A DNA stretch of 64,000 nt from Actinomycetes bacterium. GTDB lineage: Bacteria; Actinomycetota; Actinomycetes; Propionibacteriales; Propionibacteriaceae. This document shows positions 32,896-40,740 of this stretch, piece after piece (position 1 is the stretch's first letter; each line of letters starts with the position of its first letter). The stretch spans positions 1 to 64,000 of the forward strand of contig JAEWOI010000045.1 of the NCBI GenBank assembly GCA_023460935.1, written 5' to 3'. The notes under the pieces are model-generated. The model was given only the letters and a program-made list of their open reading frames with translations. It ran no database searches and was not told where the DNA came from. A program made the translations under genes and the position numbers.

Positions 32896-33834
32896 ATGGA
32901 TGTGGACTTCATGGGCTTCCTGGCAGCCGCCGCCGGCGGCTTCCTCGGAGCGACCTTCGGCGCCCTCGTGGCGTTCGTCTTCACCGGGTTCGCCGTCCTG
33001 GCCGGGGTTGCCGCCCTGATCGGGTCGGGGGATCCGGCGTTCCTGAACGAGATCGCCTTCGGCCCGTTCTTCGGACCCCACATCTCCTTCGCCGCCGGGG
33101 TCGCCGCGGTGGCCTACGCGGCCAAGCGGGGCTGGATCACCTCCGGCCGGGACATCCTCACCCCGATGGTCAGCCTCTCCCATCCCAGCGTCCTCCTCGT
33201 CGGGGCTGGCTTCGGCGTGTTCGGCTACCTCGTGCAGAGGCTGATCGCGATCGTCCCCTGGCTCGGCAGCAATACCGACGCCGTGGCACTGACCGTGGTC
33301 ATCTCCGCCCTCGTCGTGCGGTTCATGTTCGGCAAGACCGGTGTCCTCGGGCCGTTGCCAACCACCAGTTCCGGCTGGAAGCGGTTCGCGCCGAACGATG
33401 AGCACGTCTGGATCGCCTACCAGCAGACCCCCGTGATGGCCTCGCTTCTCGGCCTGTTCATCGGGGCCCTTTCGGCCTGGTCCTCGGTGACGCTGCTCGC
33501 TGCGTACCCCGAAGCGGGCGGGGTCATCTTCCTCGGTTTCGGCGTCTCGGCGGTCTCGCTGCTGTTCCTGGCGTGCAACGTCGCAGTGCCTGCCACGCAC
33601 CACATCACCCTGGTCAGCGCCGTGGCCGCGTCCGGCTTCCTCCTGCAGGTCGGCCTGCAGCCCTGGCAGGCCGTGCTCGTCGGTGCGGTATTCGGCCTGC
33701 TGGCAGCGCTCGCCGGTGAGTTCTTCTCCAGGCTCTGGCTGATTCGCGGTGACACGCACATCGACCCGCCGGCCAGTGCCATCTGGCCGACCACCACCGT
33801 GGCGCTGGTAGCCATCTCCCTCTTCACAGCCTGA
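32896..33834 (+). CDS. Unrecognised multi-spanning membrane protein, probable transporter
   Basis: A 312-aa protein with about nine or ten hydrophobic segments covering most of its length. Small-residue-rich helices include AAAAGGFLGATFGALVAFVF, and PATHHITLVSAVAAS carries two adjacent His in a helix region. I do not recognise the family. No signal peptide or ATPase partner is present. Its place between an FAD-oxidase and a GlpK-like kinase suggests it brings the substrate in as a single-component permease. The ATG at 32896 has only a weak ribosome site. Confidence 0.6.
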   Translation: MDVDFMGFLAAAAGGFLGATFGALVAFVFTGFAVLAGVAALIGSGDPAFLNEIAFGPFFGPHISFAAGVAAVAYAAKRGWITSGRDILTPMVSLSHPSVLLVGAGFGVFGYLVQRLIAIVPWLGSNTDAVALTVVISALVVRFMFGKTGVLGPLPTTSSGWKRFAPNDEHVWIAYQQTPVMASLLGLFIGALSAWSSVTLLAAYPEAGGVIFLGFGVSAVSLLFLACNVAVPATHHITLVSAVAASGFLLQVGLQPWQAVLVGAVFGLLAALAGEFFSRLWLIRGDTHIDPPASAIWPTTTVALVAISLFTA

Positions 33835-33855
33835 CGCACCCGAAGGAACCCAGAA

Positions 33856-35352
33856 ATGTCCGACTCATACATCCTGGTCATCGACGCCGGCACCACGGGC
33901 ACCAGGGCGCTGGTCTACGACGAGACCGCAGCCGTGCTCGGCCAGTCCTACACCGAGTTCCCGCAGTACCACCCGGCGCCGGACCGGGTGGAGCACGACG
34001 CCGAGGAGATCTGGCAGGCGACCAGCCAGATGATGGTCGCAGCCCTCGCCAAGGCCGGGATCACGCCGGCGCAGGTGTCGGCGATCGGCATCACCAACCA
34101 GCGGGCCACCACCGTCGTCTGGGACAAGGCCACCGGCGACCCGGTGACCAGAGCGATCGTCTGGCAGGACACCCGCACCGCCGGACGTTGCGGCGAACTC
34201 GCCGAGGAGTGGGGTGAGCGGGTCTATTCCCGAACCGGCTGGGCGCTGGCGCCGGTGTACTCCTCGTTGAGCCTGGAATGGATCCTCGGCAACGTGCCGG
34301 AGGCGCGCCGGCTCGCCGAGGCCGACCAGCTCGCCTTCGGCACGATCGACACCTGGCTGATCCACCGGCTGACCGGTGGCGCGAGTCACGTGATCGGGGC
34401 CTCCAACGCCTCGGTGACCGGCTCGTACGACCTGCTCGCCGGAGACTGGTACGGCGAGTGGCTGCAGGCGCTCGGGCTGCCGCTGTCGATGTTCCCAGAG
34501 GTGAAGGACGACTCCGGGCACCTCGGCACGACCTCCACGGAGGTCTTCGGCGCGGAAGTGCCGATCACGGCCGCGATCGCCGACCAGCACTCGGCCCTGT
34601 TCGCCCAGGGCTGTGTCCGTCCGGGCATGCTGAAGTGCACCCACGGCACGGGTACCTTCCTGGACATGATGATCGGCCCCCAGCCCATGGTCGACACCGC
34701 GAGCGGCCTCACCTGTGAGATCGCCTGGCGCATGAACGGGGAGACGCTGTACGCGCTCGAGGGGTACGCCGCGTCCACCGGTGCGGCCGTGCAATGGCTG
34801 CGGGACGGGGCGGAGATCATCGGCGCCTCGGCGGAGTCGGAGGAGCTGGCGAAGTCGGTGCCGGACAACGGCGGGGTCTACTTCGTGCCGGCGCTCACCG
34901 GGCTCTCGGCACCGTACTGGGACTCCTACGCCCGCGGGCTGATCGTCGGCATCACGCCCGGCACGAAGCGCGGTCACCTCGCCCGAGCGACCCTCGAGGG
35001 CATCGTGTTCTCGGTGCGGGACTTCATCGACGCGATGAGCAGGGTTTCCGGACACGAGATCACCCGGATCGCGGTCGACGGCGGCGCTTCGCGGAACAAC
35101 CTGCTGTGCCAGATCCAGGCCGACCAGCTCGGCGTCGAAGTGGTGCGGCCGAGGAACACCGAGGCAACCAGCGTCGGGGCGGCCCTGCTCGCCGGCATCG
35201 CGGTTGGCGTGTGGCCGGACGTGGCCTCGGCACTGGCCACCCAGGAGGTCGAGGCCACCTTCACCCCGCAGATCGACGAGCAGGCCCGGGCTGAGAGCTA
35301 CAAGTTCTGGACGCGGGCCGTCACCGCGGTCAGGGGGTGGGCACGGAAGTGA
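33856..35352 (+). CDS. FGGY-family kinase, glycerol-kinase-like with altered substrate site
   Basis: A 498-aa kinase aligned end to end with GlpK: DAGTTGTRALVYD (10-22), ITNQRATTVVWD, WQDTRTAGRC, FGTIDTWLIHRLTGG, ADQHSALFAQG, GTGTFLDM and DGGASRNNLLCQIQAD are all in order. In E. coli GlpK glycerol is held by Arg83, Glu84, Tyr135 and Asp245; here Arg (83) and Asp are kept, but Glu is Ala84, and the Tyr position in DPYFS reads APVYS. The substrate is therefore probably another polyol or triose. The stop overlaps the GlpD-like gene (GTGA). Glycerol kinase remains possible. Confidence 0.82.
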   Translation: MSDSYILVIDAGTTGTRALVYDETAAVLGQSYTEFPQYHPAPDRVEHDAEEIWQATSQMMVAALAKAGITPAQVSAIGITNQRATTVVWDKATGDPVTRAIVWQDTRTAGRCGELAEEWGERVYSRTGWALAPVYSSLSLEWILGNVPEARRLAEADQLAFGTIDTWLIHRLTGGASHVIGASNASVTGSYDLLAGDWYGEWLQALGLPLSMFPEVKDDSGHLGTTSTEVFGAEVPITAAIADQHSALFAQGCVRPGMLKCTHGTGTFLDMMIGPQPMVDTASGLTCEIAWRMNGETLYALEGYAASTGAAVQWLRDGAEIIGASAESEELAKSVPDNGGVYFVPALTGLSAPYWDSYARGLIVGITPGTKRGHLARATLEGIVFSVRDFIDAMSRVSGHEITRIAVDGGASRNNLLCQIQADQLGVEVVRPRNTEATSVGAALLAGIAVGVWPDVASALATQEVEATFTPQIDEQARAESYKFWTRAVTAVRGWARK

Positions 35353-36980
35353 AGCGGCCCACAGCCGGCCAGTTGGGCGAAGCCGCCTTCGACCTGGTCG
35401 TGGTCGGAGGCGGCATCACCGGCGCGGCAACCGCGCGGGACGCCGCGCTGCGCGGGTTGTCGGTGGTGCTGGTGGAGAAGGACGACTTCGCCGCCGGCAC
35501 GTCCAGCCGCTCCTCGAAGCTGATTCACGGCGGCCTCCGCTACCTGCAGACCTACCAGTTCCGGCTGGTCGCCGAGTCGGTGCGGGAACGGGAGAAGTGG
35601 CTGCGGCTCGCCCCGCACCTCACCGAGCTGCGGCCGTTCCTCTACCTGCTCTACCGGGGCTACCCGGAGAGCAGGGCCCTGCTGAACCTCGGACTCACGT
35701 TCTATGACGTCGTGTCCGGTTCGTGGCGCCAGCGGCGGCACTCGATGCTGAATGCGGCCCAGGTCCTGGCCCGCGAACCCCACCTGCGTTCAGAGGGGCT
35801 GCTCGGCGCCGGCCTGTACTACGACGTACTCACCGACGACGCCCGGCTCACCCTGGACACGGTCAAGGGCGCAGCCGAGGCCGGAGCGGTCGTGCTCAAC
35901 CACGCCGAGGTCACCGGCCTCGTGCTGGAGCGGGGCAAGGCGCGCGGGGTCACCGTCGCCGACAGTGAGACCGGGGGCACCTACTCGATCAGCGCCCGCC
36001 AGGTGCTCAGCGCCACGGGGCCCTGGACGGACCGCACGCGGGAACTCGAGCACACCGCACAGACCCACCGGCTCCGCCCGACCAAGGGGGTGCACATCGT
36101 GGTGAAGAAGAGCGACTTCCCGCTCGACACCGCGGTGTTCCTGCGCTCACCGACCGACAACCGGGTGGTCTGGCCGACCCCTTCGCTGGAGGACGACGTG
36201 GTCTACATCGGCACCACCGACACCGACTACGCCGGCGACCTCGACAACGTCCAGCCCGAAGAGAGCGACATCAGGTACCTGCTGGAGGTCGCCAACCACA
36301 CGATCCCGGAAGCGCGGCTCAGCGAACGGCACGTGGTGGGATCGTGGGCCGGGCTCAGGCCCCTGATCGCGCCACCGCCCGGGGTGAGCGCCAGCAACAC
36401 GCCTCGCGAGCACGCCATCACCACCGGACCCACGGGCATGATCGCGATCAGCGGCGGGAAGCTGACCAGCAACCGGGTGATGGCGCAGCACCTGGTCGAT
36501 GCCGCCATGAAGGCCATCGGCGCCAAGGGGACGACGTCCGCGGCCGGCGAGACACCCATCTCCGGTGGCGGCGACCTTTCGGCCGCACGGGCAGCCGTAC
36601 GGACCGCCGGCGTTCCCGAGGACCTCGCTGGACGGTGGCTGCGACGCTACGGCTCGAACACCGGGGCGCTGGCGGAACTGTGGCGGGCGGACCCGGCGAA
36701 CCGGGAAGTCATCGGAGCCCGGCAGCTCACGAGGGCCGAGGTCATCTACTCGGTGACCGAGGAGATGGCGACGACGCTGTCCGACCTGCTGGTCAGGCGG
36801 ACGTCGGCGTTCTTCTGGGACGAGAGCGGCGGGCTCGACCAGATCGAGGCGGTCGCCGACGAGATGGCGACGCTGCTGGACTGGTCGGCCGAGCGGCGCA
36901 CTTCCGAGATCGACAGCTACCGGAGGCTCGTGCTCGAGCACCGACCGGGGAGGGCGCATGACGGCGAACCCCTGGACTGA
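35349..36980 (+). CDS. GlpD-like FAD-dependent polyol-phosphate dehydrogenase
   Basis: A 543-aa flavoenzyme of the glycerol-3-phosphate dehydrogenase family. VVVGGGITGAATARDAALRG (about 17-36) is the FAD fingerprint, followed by VEKDDFAAGTSSRSSKLIHG and GGLRYLQ; the C-terminal DAO_C domain includes YGSNTGALAELW. It passes electrons to the quinone pool at the membrane. Start at GTG 35349, overlapping the kinase stop; a GTG four codons earlier is possible. EryB-type erythritol-phosphate dehydrogenases belong to the same family, so with the atypical kinase next door the substrate is not necessarily glycerol 3-phosphate. Confidence 0.85.
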   Translation: MKRPTAGQLGEAAFDLVVVGGGITGAATARDAALRGLSVVLVEKDDFAAGTSSRSSKLIHGGLRYLQTYQFRLVAESVREREKWLRLAPHLTELRPFLYLLYRGYPESRALLNLGLTFYDVVSGSWRQRRHSMLNAAQVLAREPHLRSEGLLGAGLYYDVLTDDARLTLDTVKGAAEAGAVVLNHAEVTGLVLERGKARGVTVADSETGGTYSISARQVLSATGPWTDRTRELEHTAQTHRLRPTKGVHIVVKKSDFPLDTAVFLRSPTDNRVVWPTPSLEDDVVYIGTTDTDYAGDLDNVQPEESDIRYLLEVANHTIPEARLSERHVVGSWAGLRPLIAPPPGVSASNTPREHAITTGPTGMIAISGGKLTSNRVMAQHLVDAAMKAIGAKGTTSAAGETPISGGGDLSAARAAVRTAGVPEDLAGRWLRRYGSNTGALAELWRADPANREVIGARQLTRAEVIYSVTEEMATTLSDLLVRRTSAFFWDESGGLDQIEAVADEMATLLDWSAERRTSEIDSYRRLVLEHRPGRAHDGEPLD

Positions 36981-37785
36981 ACTGCCCGTACGCGCGGTCG
37001 CCCTCGACATCGACGGCACCCTGGCCCGCTCCGACCACCAGGTGAGCCACCGAAGCGTGCTGGCCGTACGCCGCCTCGCCCAGCTCGGCGTGGCCCCCAT
37101 CCTGGTCACCGGCCGCACCGAGCAGGCAGCCCTGGGGCTGAGCGACCGGATCGGTCTGGACAGCCCGGTCATTTCCTGCAACGGCGCCCTCGTCACCGAG
37201 CCAACGGGCCGGACCCGGATCGTCTGCTCCACCCTCACCGAGACACAGGTGCACCGGTCGCTGGAGTTCGCGCGGGAGGCGGGGCTCGACGCGGTGGTGT
37301 GGACCCCGGACCACATGCTCGCCGAACGGCGCTCCGCAGGCACAGACCTGCTGGAGGACGTGAACCAGGAGCGGGTGCTGATCGGCCCGATCGATCAGTC
37401 CCGTTTCAGCCAGACGGTGAAGGTGATGCTGTCGGCCCCGCAGGAGACCTTGGACCGGATCGCGCCCCGTGTACGGCAGGAGTTGCCGTTCATGCAGCGG
37501 AGCATGAGCCGGTTCTTCGAGTCGAGCAACCCCGGAGCCACGAAGAAGGAGGCGCTGCGGCTCGTGCTCGGGCGCCTCGGCATCCCGGCCTCGCTCTGCC
37601 TCGGCCTCGCCGATGGCGACACCGACGCCGACTGGCTGGCCGAGATCGGCACCGCGGTGGCCGTGAGCAACGCGATGGAGTCGGTGCAGGCGATCGCCGA
37701 CGTGCGGATCGGGCACCACGACGACGACGCTGTTGCAGAGTTCCTCGAGTTGGGCATCAGGTGGTTGGAGGGCAAGCCTCGCTAG
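36958..37785 (+). CDS. HAD-superfamily (Cof-type) phosphatase
   Basis: A 275-aa phosphatase: VALDIDGTLARS (14-25) has the nucleophile and acid/base Asp pair, VTGRTEQAA motif II, KKEAL the Lys, and GLADGDTDADWLA motif IV. Cof-like members dephosphorylate sugar phosphates. The ATG overlaps the GlpD-like gene by 23 bases, so it belongs to the operon; it may remove toxic phosphorylated intermediates. Confidence 0.87.
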   Translation: MTANPWTELPVRAVALDIDGTLARSDHQVSHRSVLAVRRLAQLGVAPILVTGRTEQAALGLSDRIGLDSPVISCNGALVTEPTGRTRIVCSTLTETQVHRSLEFAREAGLDAVVWTPDHMLAERRSAGTDLLEDVNQERVLIGPIDQSRFSQTVKVMLSAPQETLDRIAPRVRQELPFMQRSMSRFFESSNPGATKKEALRLVLGRLGIPASLCLGLADGDTDADWLAEIGTAVAVSNAMESVQAIADVRIGHHDDDAVAEFLELGIRWLEGKPR

Positions 37786-37958
37786 GCCGGATCCGCTTGT
37801 TCACATGATCCGTCAGCCCGCCTGGTTCGGACGGCGCGCTCGGCAACTCCTCAGCCGGCGGATCGACGACGCACCGTTCGTCGAGGCGACTCTTCCCTGG
37901 AACTCATGGTTCGCTGGGTCCACCAAGCCCACAGGCACCACTTAGTGAAGGAGCAGTA

Positions 37959-38714
37959 ATGGCCAAGGTCGTGGTCATCGGGGAGTCCTGGTTCACCTAC
38001 TCGGTGCACCAGAAGGGATTCGACGCCTTCTACACCTCCGAGTACGTCGAAGGTGGCGGGGACTTCCTCGCCGCCCTCGAAGGCACGGGGCACGAGGTCA
38101 CGTACATCCCCAGCCACGAGATCCACCGCCGGCTGCCCGACACCATGGACGAGCTCCGCGCCATCGCCGACGTGGTGATCATCTCCGACGTCGGAGCCAA
38201 CAGCTTCCAGCTGGCCCCACAGACCTTCGCCAACTCGATCCCGAGCATCGACAAGACCGAGCTGCTGCGCGACTTCGTTGCGTCCGGCGGCGGGGTGGTG
38301 ATGATCGGCGGCTACCTCACCTTCACCGGCATCGACGGCAAGGGGCGCTGGGGGAGCTGCCCGCTCGCCGCCGCGCTCCCGGTGACTCTGTCCGGTCACG
38401 ACGACCGGTTCGAGCTGCCGGCCGGAGCGACCCCCACAGTGACCGCGGACCACCCGATCATCGGCGACCTCCCCCGGCAGTGGCCGGACCTGCTCGGCCT
38501 GAACCAGGTGGCGCCCAAGCCCGATTCGGTCCTGCTCGCGGAGTGTGCCGGTCAGCCGCTACTGGTCGTCGGGAGTTACGGGGAGGGGCGTTCGGTGGCG
38601 TTCACCTCCGACATCGCGCCGCACTGGGCGCCACCGGCCTTCGTCGGCTGGGACGGCTACCCCGTCCTCTTCGACCGACTGGTGCGCTGGACGGCCGGGG
38701 AGGAGCTCCGCTGA
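37959..38714 (+). CDS. Glutamine-amidotransferase-like protein (ThuA-type fold)
   Basis: A 251-aa class I GATase-like protein: VVVIGESWFTYSVHQKGFDA opens it, VVIISDVGANSF and FVASGGGVVMIGGYLTF form the nucleophile-elbow region, but a Gly-rich turn stands where amidotransferases have Cys, so it is probably not a glutaminase. Related proteins sit in sugar-utilisation loci. A good ribosome site (AAGGAGCAG) precedes the ATG. The 173 bases upstream hold no recognisable signal. Last plus-strand gene of the YhfZ locus. Confidence 0.75.
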   Translation: MAKVVVIGESWFTYSVHQKGFDAFYTSEYVEGGGDFLAALEGTGHEVTYIPSHEIHRRLPDTMDELRAIADVVIISDVGANSFQLAPQTFANSIPSIDKTELLRDFVASGGGVVMIGGYLTFTGIDGKGRWGSCPLAAALPVTLSGHDDRFELPAGATPTVTADHPIIGDLPRQWPDLLGLNQVAPKPDSVLLAECAGQPLLVVGSYGEGRSVAFTSDIAPHWAPPAFVGWDGYPVLFDRLVRWTAGEELR

Positions 38715-38744
38715 GCCGACGCACAACGCGGGACATGACGCGGC

Positions 38745-38787
38745 GTTGTCGAAACCAACGCGATCGTCGGTTGAGCCTGTCGAAACC
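38745..38787. repeat. Intergenic palindromic-arm repeat, one full and one partial copy
   Basis: GGTTGAGCCTGTCGAAACC (38769-38787) and a partial TTGTCGAAACC just upstream belong to the same 19-bp family that forms the arrays at 58134-58556 and inside the pduK coding region. It lies between the amidotransferase-like gene and the arsenic operon. Confidence 0.85.
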
Positions 38788-38808
38788 AACGCCTCTCATG
38801 CCTGCCTC

Positions 38809-38842
38809 TTGACGGTTCATTCGATATTCATCAATATTGATG
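38809..38842 (+). promoter_or_regulatory. Promoter and ArsR operator of the arsR-arsC fusion gene
   Basis: TTGACG (38809-38814), 17 bases, CAATAT (38832-38837) would start transcription at about the ATG (38844). The perfect 14-bp palindrome CATCAATATTGATG (38829-38842) covers the -10 box and resembles ArsR/SmtB sites (ATCAA...TTGAT). Repression by steric block and a leaderless message are both implied. Confidence 0.7.
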
Positions 38843-38843
38843 C

Positions 38844-39872
38844 ATGGCATCACAAGCCCTGTCGGGACGGACGGCTCAGCCCGCGCCGGGCGCGACGTCG
38901 GTGATCCTGAAGGCGCTCGCCGACCCGGTCCGTCTGCGGCTGCTCGAGTTGGTCGCGACCGCGCCGACGGGCTCGGTGGCGGCTGGCGAACTGGGGGACT
39001 CTTTCGATCTGTCCCAGCCGACGATCAGCCACCACCTGAAAGTCCTCTTCGAGGCGGGACTCCTGGTTCGCGGGCGCTCGGGGACCCAGATCACCTACGC
39101 CCTCGGGCGGGCAGTGCTCACCGAGGTAGCGGAGTTGCTGGGCGGGATCGCGTCGAGCGCGGCGCCCGGCAACCCGACGCACGGCCCGGAAGCATCCCCC
39201 GCACCCGCGAGGCGACCGCTCGGGGCGGACGCCGTCGAACACGTGCTGTCTCGCGGTGCGGAGGACCTGGCGTTCCGTTTCGCCGGGGTGTTCGGCCGCG
39301 AGACTGTGGACCGCTACGTGCACGAGTCGTATCAGACGCTCTACCGGACGGCGAAGATCAAGACCCATGTGCCGGTCCTGGCGTTGCGGTTCGCGAAGGA
39401 GCGGCTGACCGCGCTCGCCCAGGCGTCCGGCCGGCTGGCCAAACCGTTGCCCGGAGTGTTGATGCTGTGCACCCACAACGCCGGCCGCTCCCAGCTGGCT
39501 GCGGCCATGATGACGCATCTGTCCGGCGGTGCGGTCCACGTCCGGACGGCCGGCTCCGCGCCGGCGGCGGAGATCAACCCTGATGTCGCGGTCGTGCTCA
39601 CCGAGCGCGGCATCCCGATGGCTGCCGAGTTCCCCAAGCCGCTCACCGACGACGTGCTCCAGGCCGCTGACGTGGTGGTGACGATGGGCTGCGGCGACGC
39701 CTGCCCGCTCTATCCCGGCAAGCGGTACCTTGATTGGGACCTGCCGGATCCCGCCGGAGCCAGCCTTGAGGACGTTCGGCGGATCGCCGACCAGATCGGG
39801 GCCCGCGTCCGGCAACTGCTGAACGAACTGGGCATCGAAAGCCCGCTCGCCGAGGAAGGAACCCGCCCATGA
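38844..39872 (+). CDS. ArsR-ArsC fusion: metalloid repressor joined to arsenate reductase
   Basis: A 342-aa three-part protein. Residues about 18-95 are an ArsR winged helix (LSQPTISHHLKVLFEAGLL). Residues 128-192 form a three-helix domain seen before actinobacterial ArsC enzymes such as C. glutamicum ArsC1'. Residues 203-330 are a low-molecular-weight-phosphatase-type ArsC with nucleophile Cys209 in CTHNAGRS and resolving Cys283/Cys287 (GCGDACP). It should both sense and reduce arsenate. It overlaps the next arsC in an ATGA. No SD sequence; probably leaderless. Confidence 0.88.
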   Translation: MASQALSGRTAQPAPGATSVILKALADPVRLRLLELVATAPTGSVAAGELGDSFDLSQPTISHHLKVLFEAGLLVRGRSGTQITYALGRAVLTEVAELLGGIASSAAPGNPTHGPEASPAPARRPLGADAVEHVLSRGAEDLAFRFAGVFGRETVDRYVHESYQTLYRTAKIKTHVPVLALRFAKERLTALAQASGRLAKPLPGVLMLCTHNAGRSQLAAAMMTHLSGGAVHVRTAGSAPAAEINPDVAVVLTERGIPMAAEFPKPLTDDVLQAADVVVTMGCGDACPLYPGKRYLDWDLPDPAGASLEDVRRIADQIGARVRQLLNELGIESPLAEEGTRP

Positions 39873-40273
39873 CCGACAAGCCCACTGTGCTGTTCGTGTG
39901 CATCCACAACGCCGGCCGTTCCCAGATGGCGTCGGGTTACCTTCGTCACCTCGCCGGCGACCGGATCGAGGTGCTCTCGGCCGGCTCCGCCCCCGCTGAC
40001 TCGATCAACCCGACGGCGGTGCTCGCGATGGCGGAGGAGGGCATCGACATCGTCGCGGAACAGCCCAAGATCCTCACCACCGATGCCGTCAAGGCCTCTG
40101 ACGTCGTGATCACGATGGGCTGCGGCGACACCTGCCCGTACTACCCCGGCAAGCGCTACGAGGACTGGGTGCTCGACGACCCCGCCGGGCAGGGCATCGA
40201 GGCGGTTCGCCCGATCCGCGACGAGATCCGCCGCCGCGTCGAAACCCTCATCGGCGAACTGCTGCCCACCTGA
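39869..40273 (+). CDS. arsC: Arsenate reductase ArsC (LMW-phosphatase type)
   Basis: A 134-aa stand-alone reductase of arsenate to arsenite: nucleophile loop CIHNAGRS (11-18), GSAPAD, and GCGDTCPYYPGKRYEDW with the two further Cys. It is closely related to the C-terminal part of the preceding fusion, probably by duplication. Electrons would come from thioredoxin or mycothiol/mycoredoxin. Overlaps the fusion gene by four bases. Confidence 0.92.
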   Translation: MTDKPTVLFVCIHNAGRSQMASGYLRHLAGDRIEVLSAGSAPADSINPTAVLAMAEEGIDIVAEQPKILTTDAVKASDVVITMGCGDTCPYYPGKRYEDWVLDDPAGQGIEAVRPIRDEIRRRVETLIGELLPT

Positions 40274-40390
40274 CCCGGCCCGCCGCCGGCTTCATGGCGA
40301 ACCGGGTCAAGAGCCGCACCCCTGACGAGGATCTTCGCTGTGGCGTCCGGGTTGCGCGCCGCCCAGCGCTCCTGGTCCTCCTCGGGTGAC

Positions 40391-40419
40391 TTGACACCAT
40401 CCGGGGAGCGGAGCACTGT
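40391..40419 (+). promoter_or_regulatory. Promoter of the second arsR, leaderless geometry
   Basis: TTGACA (40391-40396), 17 bases, CACTGT (40414-40419), then six bases to the ATG at 40426. The same -10-to-ATG distance is seen upstream of the arsR-arsC fusion, so both regulators would be made from leaderless transcripts. TTCAAG occurs on either side of the start and may be part of an operator. Confidence 0.6.
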
Positions 40420-40425
40420 TCAAGC

Positions 40426-40740
40426 ATGGTTGATTCAAGATCGGCTGAGCTGGCAGGGAGTGCGTCGCTGTTGGCTGCGGTGGCGGACCCGATCCGGTTG
40501 CAGCTGCTCCACCTGCTGGTCGGCCGGACGCGCTGCGTGTGCGATCTGCAGCCGGAGCCGCCGATACCGGGCAACCTGCTGAGCTACCACCTGAAGGTGC
40601 TGCGCGAGGCCGGGCTGATCGAGGGTGCCAGGCGTGGCCGCTGGATCGACTACTCCCTCACCGACGGCGCGCTGGAGCGGCTCCACGCGGCGCTGCCAGA
40701 CCCGTCCGCAGTGACTCGACAGCTGGCCGTGGTCCGATGA
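40426..40740 (+). CDS. ArsR-family metalloregulator
   Basis: A 104-aa repressor: VADPIRLQLLHLLVGRTRCVCDL contains CVC, the metal site of As(III)-sensing ArsR proteins (only partly quoted motif: TRCVCDL near residue 35). NLLSYHLKVLREAGLIEGAR is the recognition helix. It is translationally coupled (ATGA) to the permease that follows and presumably controls it. Confidence 0.92.
   Translation: MVDSRSAELAGSASLLAAVADPIRLQLLHLLVGRTRCVCDLQPEPPIPGNLLSYHLKVLREAGLIEGARRGRWIDYSLTDGALERLHAALPDPSAVTRQLAVVR

Noticed and set aside
38837..39583. Alternative frame starting at an ATG seven bases before the arsR-arsC start
   Set aside because: Its translation is Arg/Gly-rich with no domains, whereas the frame from 38844 gives complete ArsR and ArsC motifs.
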